Shown: piece by piece, positions 16,280 through 26,133 of the stretch
Layout: each line of letters opens with the position of its first letter
How positions within the stretch are numbered: position 1 is the first letter of the stretch
Assembly (NCBI GenBank): GCA_910587895.1
Contig: CAJUOE010000086.1
Location: 1 to 39,742 of the forward strand
Source of the DNA: an uncultured Lachnospiraceae bacterium
Lineage (GTDB): Bacteria > Bacillota > Clostridia > Lachnospirales > Lachnospiraceae
Reading direction: 5' to 3'
DNA: 39,742 nucleotides
Notes under the pieces: model-generated
What the model was told of the DNA's origin: nothing
Seen by the model: only the letters and a program-made list of their open reading frames with translations
The model's database searches: none
Program-made: the position numbers and the translations under genes

Positions 16280-17557
16280 CTAAATAAACATTTCTTCCAC
16301 CAACTGCATCAGCGAAATCAATTTACAGGAAAAATCCAGTTTCTCCCTGATCTCCGCCTTGATTTCTTCATATGATGTAATTGCTGTTACAATAATCAGT
16401 TCAACCGGCTCCGGACAGTTCTCTATCCTATATGTCTTCAATTCTTTAAATCCTATGTTGTCCCTTCTATCAAGCCCATATTTAACCAGTATATCTTTAC
16501 ACCTGCATAAATCCGAATAAGCCATCTGCCCCAGCGCGCCCAGCCCATATATCGCTACAGTTCGATACCCATTCTTTGCAATCCATCCCGCAATATTTTT
16601 TCCTGCCATAGCTCCATACGCCCACTCATATGTCAATTCATAGAAAATCCGATATTTCTCCGCCTGGCGGTATCCCTGCTCCATCAGGCTGCTGTTGTTT
16701 TTCATGGAACCATCCAGCCGCCCCATCCGCTTTCTTAGAAAATCCCCAACTCCCTTCCACTGATACTTTGCAAATGTTTTCGTATAGACATCTGGTTTGG
16801 AAAGGATTCTGCGTATTTCATCTAAGACAATCCTGCCGCTGTTTCGCTGAAATACCTCTGCATGTTTTTTCAAAAAATACAGCCTGTTTCTGATCATATA
16901 ATAAACATAATAAGACTTTTCTGTTTTTCCCTGTATGCGATGCCAAACATAAGTGTCCGGCACATACAACATTTTAATCTTATGCTTGTACATTCTCAGT
17001 GACAGATCCGTATCTTCGTAATACATAAAATAGTTTTCATCAAACAGACCAACCTCTCGAAACACATCTGCATGAATAAACATGCAACAGCCTGTCATAA
17101 AAGTAACTTCTGTTACTCTGTCCGCCAGTTCTTCCCGACAATTAACCGCTCTGCACTTTTCAAAATCCAATTTACCGGCTGCATACCAAATTTTCGTTTT
17201 GGAACCATTCATATAAATTTTAGGGATTACCGCCGTTTTACTGTCTGCATGTTTCAATAGTTCTTCTACAAGACTCTGTTCCGCAACCGTGTCTTCATTA
17301 ATCAGGAGCACGTACTCATATCCCTGCTCTAAGGCGTATTGGATTCCTACATTGTTCGCGTGGGCAAATCCACTGTTATATCCAAGTTTTAACAGTTTTA
17401 CCTGTGGATATCTATTTTCTATCGTCTCACATGTGTGATCCACGGAATCATTATCCACTACCAGAATATCTGTTTGGCAGGTCTGCCTTTGAAGACTGTC
17501 AAGACAATCCTCTATGTATTTTTCTCCATTATAGGTAACAATAATCGTAAGTATCAT
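16280..17557 (-). CDS. Rhamnosyltransferase-like GT2 with C-terminal Rossmann-like domain
   Basis: This 425-residue WbbL-type GT2 begins ILTIIVTYNGEKYI, with LVVDNDSVD, YNSGFAHANNVGI and the DxD-like LLINEDT, then the FDENYFMYYEDTDLSLR box typical of rhamnosyltransferase-like enzymes. It probably adds a deoxyhexose or similar sugar. From about residue 325 a Rossmann-like module follows (TVAIYGLGALGQMAY). The start is 5 bases after the stop of the upstream GT4 gene; a GGAG lies rather far upstream. The donor sugar is inferred only from family resemblance. Confidence 0.87.
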   Translation of the reverse strand: MILTIIVTYNGEKYIEDCLDSLQRQTCQTDILVVDNDSVDHTCETIENRYPQVKLLKLGYNSGFAHANNVGIQYALEQGYEYVLLINEDTVAEQSLVEELLKHADSKTAVIPKIYMNGSKTKIWYAAGKLDFEKCRAVNCREELADRVTEVTFMTGCCMFIHADVFREVGLFDENYFMYYEDTDLSLRMYKHKIKMLYVPDTYVWHRIQGKTEKSYYVYYMIRNRLYFLKKHAEVFQRNSGRIVLDEIRRILSKPDVYTKTFAKYQWKGVGDFLRKRMGRLDGSMKNNSSLMEQGYRQAEKYRIFYELTYEWAYGAMAGKNIAGWIAKNGYRTVAIYGLGALGQMAYSDLCRCKDILVKYGLDRRDNIGFKELKTYRIENCPEPVELIIVTAITSYEEIKAEIREKLDFSCKLISLMQLVEEMFI

Positions 17558-17562
17558 ACGCT

Positions 17563-19011
17563 TTAAATATCTCCAAAACTAAATACATAGCAGTCTTCGT
17601 TAAAGCTCTGACAGCGCTCCCGAATGACGCCCATATCCACCGCAACAGTTACAATAACAATGTCAAGATTCTCATGTAAATCATCCAACGTACATACCCC
17701 GATATCTCCGGCAAGTTTGTCCGCGTTTTGATCTATAATGCATGCAACCGGGATTTCCCGTTTCTGCATTTCTTTATACAGCAGCTTCCCGTATTTCCCA
17801 AATCCGTAAATGGCAATCCGCTTTGCCTGATTATACTTCAAATGCTCCATAAATGTATTGCCTGACAAAACGTTCTGCAGCCATGCGTCAGAAATGGTAT
17901 ATTTTCTACGCCACATATCCTTATCCCGATACTCTCCGCTCAGCATCTGCCTGATCTCCGCTCTGACACTGTGTGTCGGTAAATCGCCCAATATCTTATG
18001 CAATTCGCTTTTTACCTTTTCTTTCGAATTGTGTATCAGGATCTCGTCAAAAAGCGCCACTCCCTTCTTTCTGACCGCCGCTTTCCCGTCCGTATATGCC
18101 CTTTCCATCTGTTTCGTCAGCTGTGCAATATGATCCTCTTCGTCTGCGTAGGCATATCGGTAAAAAAGCGCATCGTCAAACTCTTCCGTCATGCAAATAT
18201 CAGAAACTATAACGGTTCTCTTATTAGTGAAAGCAAGCAGCATAACGCCAGAATTCATACTTATCTTCACATCATAGGGCAGGACAAGGACATCTGCGGA
18301 TTCCACATAAAATTTCATCATATAATCAGGGATATGTTCAGGAAGCAAAATAATATTTTCATCACTATCTATCAGATTTTCAAGCATTTCCAGATAATCT
18401 TCTCCATCCGGCCCGCCAATGATAAACAGCTTGCTCTCCCGCCTATATGGAAAGCACTTAAAAGCCTCAATGATTAATTCTATGTTTTTATCAGGCCTGA
18501 GGTTGCCGATACACCCAAACACAAAGCACGACTTGTCTATATCACCCTGAAAAGTTGTGTCCTCTAAAGCCCCGTAATTCCCGATATATTCCGGGTGAGG
18601 CAGATAATGTAATTTATTTTGATCCAGCCGCGGTACATATTCATATAAATATTTGACACTGGAACGGGAAAGTATGATAATATCACTTACATTCTTCATC
18701 AGAAAAACAATATTAGTTCTGCATTCTCGTTCCATATCTCGGTTATGTGATACCCGATTATGAAATACCCAATAAGTTCTAACTCCAGCTTCATGTGCCT
18801 TTAAAATTAACGCGCGGTCAAGCTCATCCATTTTATCCTCAATCCAGTTAAAATAGATTGCATCTATATCATTTATCTGAAAAATATCCTTCTTCACATC
18901 ATAGTAATCTATGACAAAAAATCTTTCAGAAAGCATTTCCTGAATAAGTCCATGATAGGCATTTGTGTTACAAGAATACGGATAATATGCAATTATTTTC
19001 TCCTTTTTCAT
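17563..19011 (-). CDS. GT4-like glycosyltransferase with C-terminal Rossmann-like domain
   Basis: The 482-residue form starts at ATG 19011 (SD GGAG, 6-base spacing); a TTG two codons upstream is in frame but less likely. The GT-B C-terminal half shows FGCIGNLRPDKNIELIIEAF, LFIIGGPDGEDY and the ESADVLVLPY region with a nearby serine/asparagine patch instead of the usual E-x7-E. The donor site is therefore slightly divergent. The last ~90 residues are the accessory module (IAIYGFGKYGKLLYKEM, IIDQNADKLAG). It belongs to the tight run of GT genes. Confidence 0.85.
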   Translation of the reverse strand: MKKEKIIAYYPYSCNTNAYHGLIQEMLSERFFVIDYYDVKKDIFQINDIDAIYFNWIEDKMDELDRALILKAHEAGVRTYWVFHNRVSHNRDMERECRTNIVFLMKNVSDIIILSRSSVKYLYEYVPRLDQNKLHYLPHPEYIGNYGALEDTTFQGDIDKSCFVFGCIGNLRPDKNIELIIEAFKCFPYRRESKLFIIGGPDGEDYLEMLENLIDSDENIILLPEHIPDYMMKFYVESADVLVLPYDVKISMNSGVMLLAFTNKRTVIVSDICMTEEFDDALFYRYAYADEEDHIAQLTKQMERAYTDGKAAVRKKGVALFDEILIHNSKEKVKSELHKILGDLPTHSVRAEIRQMLSGEYRDKDMWRRKYTISDAWLQNVLSGNTFMEHLKYNQAKRIAIYGFGKYGKLLYKEMQKREIPVACIIDQNADKLAGDIGVCTLDDLHENLDIVIVTVAVDMGVIRERCQSFNEDCYVFSFGDI

Positions 19012-19032
19012 TTTCAACTCCGCCTCCCATTG

Positions 19033-19362
19033 TTACACAACAAGAATATGAATTTTGTTAATATGCTTATGTTTCAAAACTTTATACATTTCTCCGGAAA
19101 ATTTCCCGCTGATCAGGTAATCCGCATTGGGATAATTTTTACATGTCTCGCTCGGCTCACATACCGGGATGCCCATAACTTCGCTTTTCCCCAAGCCACA
19201 ATTTGAATCGCAGAAGCAGACGATATTGCCTTTTTTTCCACTTTTCGCAAGATACTCCACTACTTTTTTTCCGCATACGCCCGTTCCAAAGATAACGATC
19301 TCTTCATTACTCTCTAAGAGTTTTTCGTCATATAAAATGCCGCCTATGTATTCTATGCTCAT
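19033..19362 (-). CDS. Stand-alone Rossmann-like domain protein
   Basis: This 109-residue protein consists only of the module seen fused elsewhere: IVIFGTGVCGKKVVEYL, then VCFCDSNCGLGKSEVMGIPV and a final Ile/Val-rich strand. Its first 20 residues (YIGGILYDEKLLESNEE) match the leader of the FkbM fusion gene next to it (YIGALETDSELINSNKE), so it may be a partial duplication of that gene or a free adaptor. The SD GAGGGATTGAA supports translation from 19362. No catalytic residue can be named. Confidence 0.8.
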   Translation of the reverse strand: MSIEYIGGILYDEKLLESNEEIVIFGTGVCGKKVVEYLAKSGKKGNIVCFCDSNCGLGKSEVMGIPVCEPSETCKNYPNADYLISGKFSGEMYKVLKHKHINKIHILVV

Positions 19363-19393
19363 TTCAATCCCTCTATATCAAGTGCAATACATC

Positions 19394-20356
19394 CTAATCT
19401 GAAATGTCTATTTTAATAAACGTTGGTTCTTTAGCCGTACCATGCAAGTCATAAAAGCCGACTCTGCCCATGGTTTTATACAGTTTATCTGCATATTCTC
19501 TATCATCTGGCGCAAAAAACCTCTCATGCGTTTCCATCAGAATCACTTCGCAATTCACTGTCTCCAAACTGGGATCCATTATATTTTCCATCACTTTAAA
19601 TTCCGAGCCTTCTATATCCATTTTTAGAATATCAATGCCGTCATGCCCTAATTCCCGCATAATTGTTCTTAATGTTTTCATCTCCACCTCAACTACATTT
19701 CCATCATCTACATGACGGTGCAATATAACTGAACCAGATACCCAGTCTTCTCTCTTTGGCAAGAAAAACTTTTCTGCTTCGTCTCTGTCAGATAATCCAT
19801 ACGGGAAAAAGCGGAAATTAGGATGAGAAAACAATCTATGATTTTCCACAAATTTTATCGCTTTGGGCGTGGGATCAAACGCAAAAACTTTTCCTCCCGC
19901 CTTAATGATAGCTTCACTGAATGACAAATCCTCCCCAATACCAAATGAATATACAACGGCATTTTTTATCACAACACTCTCCGGCAGATAAAATCCTCCA
20001 TACTCTGTTCCATACATTTTGCATTTTCTATTAAATATAATTTGATGAATATTTAACATTCCCTGTAGCAATTCAATATCTTTTATATTTTCTTCTACTT
20101 CACCTCCAATGCATATAACCGCTTCCCTGTATTCTTCCTTTGCCCTCTCTATACTGAGGACAGGAATACCATGCAACGTATCTCCCCATCTGGCTGGTTC
20201 TCTATCTATGAATGCTTTGACATTACCCTGCTTCCCATATAGTTCCATATTTCGGTATATTTTTTCTCCATATCCTCCTGCCCCTCCGTAAATTAGATAT
20301 TCTTTATTGCTATTAATAAGTTCACTATCCGTTTCCAGTGCGCCGATATAATTCAT
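19394..20356 (-). CDS. FkbM-family methyltransferase with N-terminal Rossmann-like domain
   Basis: This protein has 320 residues. Residues 1-110 are the accessory module (YLIYGGAGGYGEKIY, AFIDREPARWGDT). Residues 130-315 are an FkbM methyltransferase: SFGIGEDLSF (137-146) and FAFDPTP (158-164) for SAM binding, and LKMDIEGSE (244-252), the family hallmark. FkbM enzymes O-methylate sugars in polyketides and in surface or flagellar glycans. The start overlaps the stop of the upstream methyltransferase gene (ATGA), so translation is coupled. Confidence 0.88.
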   Translation of the reverse strand: MNYIGALETDSELINSNKEYLIYGGAGGYGEKIYRNMELYGKQGNVKAFIDREPARWGDTLHGIPVLSIERAKEEYREAVICIGGEVEENIKDIELLQGMLNIHQIIFNRKCKMYGTEYGGFYLPESVVIKNAVVYSFGIGEDLSFSEAIIKAGGKVFAFDPTPKAIKFVENHRLFSHPNFRFFPYGLSDRDEAEKFFLPKREDWVSGSVILHRHVDDGNVVEVEMKTLRTIMRELGHDGIDILKMDIEGSEFKVMENIMDPSLETVNCEVILMETHERFFAPDDREYADKLYKTMGRVGFYDLHGTAKEPTFIKIDISD

Positions 20357-21465
20357 TTAACTTCTTCCTCCTTATGCAGTAACGCCGTGATAATTACCGG
20401 ATAATCTTTATCCTGGAAAATAAAATCTTCCTCCTTTAAGTCCTCTCTGCACAGTCCACACAATAAACCAATTGCCGTCTTTACATTCCCATATGTGTCT
20501 ACCATAACATTTTCGCTGCCAAATTCCGGTTCAAACAATGCCTTTACTGCATCTTCATGGAACCCATAATAACTTCCCCAAAGTTCTGCATCATAACGTG
20601 ATATCTGGGATATACCAGCAACCGTAAGCAACGCATTGCTCCCCGGCTTAAGCATTTTATATATATTTCTCGCTGTCTCTCTAAGATCATAAATAAACAT
20701 TAATGTCTGCGTAATAACGGCACAGTCATATTGATTTTCCCTGATTCCCTCTCCCGTTTCCAGATTCCCTTTTATCGCATTCTCTCCCCAGCCTTTTACA
20801 TGTAGAATATATGCGTTTTTCACCCTGTTTTCTCCGTAACGCAGCGTATATGTATTTTCAGCGATTTCAATACAATCACCATGTATAAGCCCCCTATTTT
20901 TCTCAAGAAATTTTTCAATATAATATCGATCTATCGCCGTTCCTCTCTCCGTGCCAAATTTTCTGCTGACCGGCTCAGTATCCATTTGTGAAATTGCATC
21001 AATAATAGGATATTTTCTTTTATACCGTTCTCTCAGAATATCCTGCACCTTTTCTAATAACTGCTTATGGCTCTCCACGTCTATCTTTTTAGCACAATTT
21101 AAATAGCAGACACCTCCACACTCTTCTGCCACTATACTTCCTCCATCTCCAAATAAAACATCTTCGCCATCCATAAGCGGTGGAAATATAATTCCAAACA
21201 GGATTCTATGTTTTTCAATTCCCAACTTACTTAACTGTTTCCACATGGAAACATACTGTGTTGACATTAAAATTATCTTCACATCCTCGTCTAAATATTG
21301 ACTAATCTGCTCCGGATGGATAACAGGTAAACCACTCTCCACATCCATTTCATTATCCCTGCTAACCGCATTATCCACAAAGCCCTGCACGTTATAAGTT
21401 CTCTTAATATACTTTTCCTTTTGTTTATACAGACTTCCTCTTCCAAAAACAAAAACTTTCTTCAT
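20353..21465 (-). CDS. SAM-dependent methyltransferase with N-terminal Rossmann-like domain
   Basis: This protein has 370 residues. The N-terminal ~110 residues hold the accessory domain in a slightly divergent form (VFVFGRGSLYKQKEKY, GFVDNAVSRDN). Residues 165-350 resemble a Methyltransf_11-like fold: RGTAIDRYYIEKFL, GDCIEIAENTYT, CAVITQTLMFIYD and MLKPGSNALLTVAG are the usual strand-helix landmarks, although the glycine-rich SAM loop is unusual. The substrate is probably a sugar or its phosphate ester. The ATG directly follows the stop of the deacetylase gene. Confidence 0.8.
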   Translation of the reverse strand: MKKVFVFGRGSLYKQKEKYIKRTYNVQGFVDNAVSRDNEMDVESGLPVIHPEQISQYLDEDVKIILMSTQYVSMWKQLSKLGIEKHRILFGIIFPPLMDGEDVLFGDGGSIVAEECGGVCYLNCAKKIDVESHKQLLEKVQDILRERYKRKYPIIDAISQMDTEPVSRKFGTERGTAIDRYYIEKFLEKNRGLIHGDCIEIAENTYTLRYGENRVKNAYILHVKGWGENAIKGNLETGEGIRENQYDCAVITQTLMFIYDLRETARNIYKMLKPGSNALLTVAGISQISRYDAELWGSYYGFHEDAVKALFEPEFGSENVMVDTYGNVKTAIGLLCGLCREDLKEEDFIFQDKDYPVIITALLHKEEEVK

Positions 21466-22386
21466 CTAAACCCCTTCCCAATATTCCTGCAGCTTTTTTT
21501 GAAATTCTTCTGCATCCCAGTTCCTAATTACTTTACGGGGAATTGTATATGGATTCACTGACGAATCCCATAACAAACTATCCGTGGATGCTGCTTTCTT
21601 AATTCCGCACCGCTTACATATTTTTATACTGTCCTCATTATAATTTGCGCCGTAACTCCCAAACGGATAAGAAAACAGAATAATTTGTTCACCCAAAATA
21701 TCTGAGAGCCTGTCTATCGATGACGCAATTTCCTTTTCCTGATCCGCTCTGTTTAAAACTGCCAGTGACGGATGGTTTACTGTATGCGCCCCTATGGAAA
21801 TCATTTTTGACCGCGCCAAAATCCGACATTCATCTTCAGAAACTGTTAAATTTTCTTTTCTTGCCTTTCTTTCCAATCCACGCCAGCGCCATAACTGTTC
21901 CATCCATTCTTCGCGCTTATTCGGATTAACAAAATTTTTCATCAGATGGTGAATACTCCTATAACAATTTTCCCGATACGCCCAAGTACTTGTATCCCAC
22001 CGATAGCCGAACTCACTATCCTCCAATTGAAAATATGAGGACGTGTAATTGTCATTAAGTAATAAATATTCTAATTCATCCCACCACAATTCTTTTGCCT
22101 GATTCATCGTGCCAGTGCTCACGAATATAGTTGCTGGTACCTGCATCTCCTCCAAAATCGGAAGAGCAAATTGCAGATTATCAAGATATCCGTCATCAAA
22201 GGTAATCGCCACTGCATCAGAATTTAATTGATTCCAGTCTTCTTCAAAGCGTACGAGCAAGTAATTATCTTTCAAATATTGCAGTTGTTCTTTAAAATTT
22301 TGGGGAGATACGCATAGTTGTTGATAATCATTTGCGAACACATTGATACGATGATAAAACAGTGTAAGAACCCTATTATTTTTCAC
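21466..22386 (-). CDS. Polysaccharide deacetylase (NodB homology domain)
   Basis: I took GTG 22386 (306 residues), because YHRIN near the N-terminus begins the family alignment and an earlier GTG at 22413 would overlap the upstream gene by 38 bases. The metal site is visible: Asp64-Asp65 in ITFDDGYLDN, and the His pair in GAHTVNH. ATIFVSTG and the SYPFGSYG motif are also present. The enzyme removes N- or O-acetyl groups from a glycan. No signal peptide is seen, so it would act on a cytoplasmic intermediate, or the start is elsewhere. It is coupled to its neighbours on both sides. Confidence 0.88.
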   Translation of the reverse strand: MKNNRVLTLFYHRINVFANDYQQLCVSPQNFKEQLQYLKDNYLLVRFEEDWNQLNSDAVAITFDDGYLDNLQFALPILEEMQVPATIFVSTGTMNQAKELWWDELEYLLLNDNYTSSYFQLEDSEFGYRWDTSTWAYRENCYRSIHHLMKNFVNPNKREEWMEQLWRWRGLERKARKENLTVSEDECRILARSKMISIGAHTVNHPSLAVLNRADQEKEIASSIDRLSDILGEQIILFSYPFGSYGANYNEDSIKICKRCGIKKAASTDSLLWDSSVNPYTIPRKVIRNWDAEEFQKKLQEYWEGV

Positions 22387-23638
22387 GTCGCCTTGATCCT
22401 TCTTTCTCCTCACTACGCAATATTACATCCGTCAGCTCCCCAATGGAAATAGCACGATCTTCTAAATGAATCTCTTCAAGAGTGCTTTTAATCCGCTCAG
22501 CATCAAACCCCGGAATAACTATAATTAAGGGAATATCCTCTTGCAACTTTCTCCATGAAATTAAAGGTATCTCCTCATACTTGTCCCCTGCCGGATGTGT
22601 TTCCGTAATCGCCAATATTTCAATTTCGGTCTTTAGCGCCTCAATCAGATATGTTGTTATTCTTCCTCTGCCCCATATTGCAATTTTCTGTATTCCATAT
22701 TTTTTCAGGTAGTCAGCCATGCTAATATTTTTTTGAGATATTTCCAGCAAATCCAAAGCCACATCTCTATAATACGCATTCTTTATTATCGGATTGGTCC
22801 ATGGATAATAGTTCGCAAAAGATTTTTTATAATTATCAACAAATTCAATCTTATCCGGCAAAATAATTTCGGTTCGATTTTCATCCGAACGAATCTTCAA
22901 TTCCGGCTGAGCCGCCCCAGAATGTCTTCCACTATTATCATAACCAATATTCGTAATGAAAGACTCATATGGCGACATGCAATATCCCTTGTTCATAATT
23001 ATAGTAAGTACCCAAAATGCTGCCCATGAATCAGTTGTGCCCTCAATATTCCCTAAAATGGCTGATTCTGTATCTTCTGCCCATAATTGAAACCATTCAT
23101 TTAATTGTGAATCTGACTTTATCTTTACCAAAAGAGTATAATCGTTATTAAACTGTTCCCACCTATCCTTCCAAGTCCCCCAGCCACATGAATTTGCTCT
23201 TCCCAAAAAATAGGCGCATGTTCCATTTTCGTTTACTTCTACTGGCTCGGATGATGCCCCTATATGATACACCTCTTTCTTGGATTCATATTTTTCCAAT
23301 GCTTTTACCATATACTCCATAAATTGCGGATGAGGTACACAGTCGTCTTCTAATACAATCACAGCATCATATAATTGAAGCACCTGACTCACACCAGATT
23401 TTATAGAATTTGCCAATCCTTTATTATAGTTCGATATGACTATTTCTGTATCACACCATGAAACAGCATTTATTACATCACTGACAGCTTTCCACTCTTT
23501 TTGATTTGTAGTTCTTTTTGGTCCATCCTGAAAAATATAAAGTTTATCAGGTAAAACTGTGTTTCTGCTCAATGCGTCAAGAACCTGTCGTGTATGTTTG
23601 CTGCGATTATAAGTAAAAAGAATTGTTGCAACATTCAT
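22376..23638 (-). CDS. GT-A glycosyltransferase (GNT-I/HlpA-like) with C-terminal Rossmann-like domain
   Basis: This protein has 420 residues. The start (VATILFTYNRSKHTRQVLDAL), the metal-binding VLEDDC (95-100) and the GWGTWKDRWEQF box resemble bacterial relatives of N-acetylglucosaminyltransferase I. The acceptor is unknown. From about residue 316 a Rossmann-like module follows (IAIWGRGRITTYLIEAL), in which the usual Asp-Asn is replaced by ITETHPAGD; the end is a charged tail. It overlaps the stop of the GT4 gene by 4 bases (ATGA) and the deacetylase start by about 11. Confidence 0.85.
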   Translation of the reverse strand: MNVATILFTYNRSKHTRQVLDALSRNTVLPDKLYIFQDGPKRTTNQKEWKAVSDVINAVSWCDTEIVISNYNKGLANSIKSGVSQVLQLYDAVIVLEDDCVPHPQFMEYMVKALEKYESKKEVYHIGASSEPVEVNENGTCAYFLGRANSCGWGTWKDRWEQFNNDYTLLVKIKSDSQLNEWFQLWAEDTESAILGNIEGTTDSWAAFWVLTIIMNKGYCMSPYESFITNIGYDNSGRHSGAAQPELKIRSDENRTEIILPDKIEFVDNYKKSFANYYPWTNPIIKNAYYRDVALDLLEISQKNISMADYLKKYGIQKIAIWGRGRITTYLIEALKTEIEILAITETHPAGDKYEEIPLISWRKLQEDIPLIIVIPGFDAERIKSTLEEIHLEDRAISIGELTDVILRSEEKEGSRRREK

Positions 23639-24891
23639 TGATCTTCTCCCTCTGATTCCCTTTTTTTACACAATTCCTGATAAATTTTCCATGTAGTCTC
23701 CATATTATTCTGCCTATCCATAAATTCCAGAATTTTATTTGAATGAATTGCAAACTTATCAGTTTTAAACACTTTTTTTATATAAAATGCAAGCATATAT
23801 TCCACGCCAGGCTGATACAGATAAATATTTGTAATTTTTTCAGCCAAATTCTCAATTCCCCCTACATAAGATGACACAATCGGAGTCCCTATAATTGCTG
23901 CTTCACAAACTGAATTGGGAGAATTTTCTATTCTGGAGCAAGAGACAAACACATTTGCTTTTAAATACATCTGTATCATTTGCTTAGCATTAAGACGTCC
24001 TAAAAAGGACACATTATCCTGTAAGTTCAATTCGCTAATTATGTTTTTTAAGAAAACGCCATATGGTGTTATATATCCCGATCTTGGATTGTTCACCATT
24101 GGATTTGTCCCCGCAATATAAACATGTGCATCTGGATAATCTTTAATAATGTCAGGCATTGCGCGCAATAAATAATCAAGTCCTTTAATCGCATATCCTG
24201 CCTGGCTGACAAATACTGAATGCTTTTCACACATTTCATACGACCAAGTCCTTCTTTTCTCATAAAACTCATCCCGTAATATCTCTCCTACACAATAATA
24301 AATAATATTAGAATTAATATGTTTTACCCACGCGCAATCCCAATCTGTTCTTCCAATTACGTATTTAACTTTATTCAATGCTTCTCTCTCATACCTACCA
24401 CGAACCTGAAATTCCTCCTGCGCCTTGCGCAGCGAATCACCAAGCTCATTTTCTTCGTCGATATATTCTTCTGATATATGATCTAAATAATACTGACTGC
24501 AAGGCTCAATCAGACCCTGAATATTAATAAGTACTTTATCTAAAATCCTCATTTTTTCACAGGAATTTATCATTGCCAAAGTATGCGGAAATTCAGTTCC
24601 CCAAATATGTACGATGTCTGGCTGATAATCATTTAATATTTCTGCAAATCTTTCTTCTGTTTCTGTACTGTATTCATAATCCGAATAGGAAAAGGAATAG
24701 AATTTATGTCCATTTAATTCTCCATCTTTCTTTCTCCATAAATCAATAATAGGGAAGCAAAGCGCGATTTCTACCTTCTTTTCCATCTGATGTAACATTC
24801 CGGTTAGCCATCCTTCAACAACTGTTGGTTTCAATGCAAATTCTTCTGCATATTCCGGCAGTACTATATTACATAACCACAATACTTTCAT
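23635..24891 (-). CDS. GT4 (group 1) glycosyltransferase without the accessory domain
   Basis: This 418-residue GT-B enzyme has the acceptor domain beginning MKVLWLCNIVLPEYAEEF. The donor domain shows VSQAGYAIKGLDYLLRAM, VYIAGTNPMV, VSFLGRL and the E-x7-E box in SRIENSPNSVCEAAIIGTPIV. It is one of the few transferases in the locus without the Rossmann-like module. The start at 24891 has a weak SD (AGGCG). The 73-base gap above it contains no clear promoter or terminator. Confidence 0.88.
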   Translation of the reverse strand: MKVLWLCNIVLPEYAEEFALKPTVVEGWLTGMLHQMEKKVEIALCFPIIDLWRKKDGELNGHKFYSFSYSDYEYSTETEERFAEILNDYQPDIVHIWGTEFPHTLAMINSCEKMRILDKVLINIQGLIEPCSQYYLDHISEEYIDEENELGDSLRKAQEEFQVRGRYEREALNKVKYVIGRTDWDCAWVKHINSNIIYYCVGEILRDEFYEKRRTWSYEMCEKHSVFVSQAGYAIKGLDYLLRAMPDIIKDYPDAHVYIAGTNPMVNNPRSGYITPYGVFLKNIISELNLQDNVSFLGRLNAKQMIQMYLKANVFVSCSRIENSPNSVCEAAIIGTPIVSSYVGGIENLAEKITNIYLYQPGVEYMLAFYIKKVFKTDKFAIHSNKILEFMDRQNNMETTWKIYQELCKKRESEGEDQ

Positions 24892-24964
24892 CGCCTATAT
24901 GTTTACCTTTCTCAATAATACCCACTGTCATATTTAATAGTTTAATAAATTACCCGCTACTCAT

Positions 24965-26065
24965 CTAATCGACCATATATCTAATACCAGTCTCCTTCAT
25001 TACCGCCTGCTTCATTACTTCGGAAAACTCCACATATCTATCAGGTAAATATCCCAAATCCACTAACTGCTCTTTGATCTGTGTATTATACTCACGCGCC
25101 GCAATACATATCTTTATACTTTTATCCAGTTTAACTGGCTCGTAAATTAGATAGTTCTTAATTTTGCTGTTCCATTTTCTTTTATCATTGTCTACAAAAC
25201 CAGCGCATTTAAGTTCCAGTTGTTCCATCGTATGTAAACACAAGGCGCCTTGAATCCCCGTTCCCCATATATAAAGCTCCTCATCACCAAAAATATTTAA
25301 CAAAACATTTTTATCAATATTTTTAAATTGTTCTTCAAAACTCTGCTCATAAAAGCAACTTTCGAGCCTCTCAGAATAAAATGTATCGACTTCCTTTTGA
25401 TACTTGGGAGTCAAATATCGATTCGCTATCTCGTAATTTTCTAACATGGCCAGGTATTTCCTTTGTCCGGATGTTCCTGACAGCCGAAAGTTTGTAAAAA
25501 TATCGGCGGCATTGTAACAGGATAATCCCGTTTGCCATACTTTCATTTCCCATTCGAAATCGGACGTTATCTTAAACTCCGTATTAAAGAGTCCTATCTG
25601 ATCATAAACACTTTTTCTACAAAATAATGCCGGCGGCATGCATTGTACTCTAAGATGGAGCTCGCCCAAATCATACCTAGGTGCTGTTATTCCAAATTCT
25701 TCATTGTCTAAGATGTTTCTTACACTTCCACACACCATATCAACTTTATAAGTCTCAAAATACTCTTTCACTCTTTCCAGAATATTTGGTTCATACCAAT
25801 CGTCAGAATTGAGCAAAGATATCACATCTCCAGACGCCTTTACTATCCCCTTATTCATGGCATCATATAATCCGTTATCTTTTTCACTTACCCAAAATGA
25901 AATTTCATCGCCATATTCTTTTATAATATCTACAGTGCCATCCGTAGACCCTCCGTCAATTATGATATATTCAATATTCTCGTTCTGCTGATGTACAACG
26001 CTCTCTATCGTCTGCCTAATTGTGTCTGCTGAATTCAAACAAACCGTTACGATTGAAAATTTCAT
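24965..26065 (-). CDS. GT2 glycosyltransferase with C-terminal Rossmann-like domain
   Basis: The 366-residue protein has a WcaA-like GT-A domain: FSIVTVCLNSADTIRQTI, DGGSTDGT (37-44), NGLYDAMNKGI and a metal-binding LLNSDDW (84-90). Residues 255-350 are the accessory module (LYIWGTGIQGALCL, FVDNDKRKWNSKI). It lies 68 bases after the DXS-like gene and opens the run of transferases. The first sugar added after priming is one possible role, but nothing in the sequence proves the order. Confidence 0.88.
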   Translation of the reverse strand: MKFSIVTVCLNSADTIRQTIESVVHQQNENIEYIIIDGGSTDGTVDIIKEYGDEISFWVSEKDNGLYDAMNKGIVKASGDVISLLNSDDWYEPNILERVKEYFETYKVDMVCGSVRNILDNEEFGITAPRYDLGELHLRVQCMPPALFCRKSVYDQIGLFNTEFKITSDFEWEMKVWQTGLSCYNAADIFTNFRLSGTSGQRKYLAMLENYEIANRYLTPKYQKEVDTFYSERLESCFYEQSFEEQFKNIDKNVLLNIFGDEELYIWGTGIQGALCLHTMEQLELKCAGFVDNDKRKWNSKIKNYLIYEPVKLDKSIKICIAAREYNTQIKEQLVDLGYLPDRYVEFSEVMKQAVMKETGIRYMVD

Positions 26066-26133
26066 GTTGATTTTCCCTCATTTATTATTTCCCACATCTG
26101 TTACCATTGGCTTCGGTTTGCGACATTTCCACT

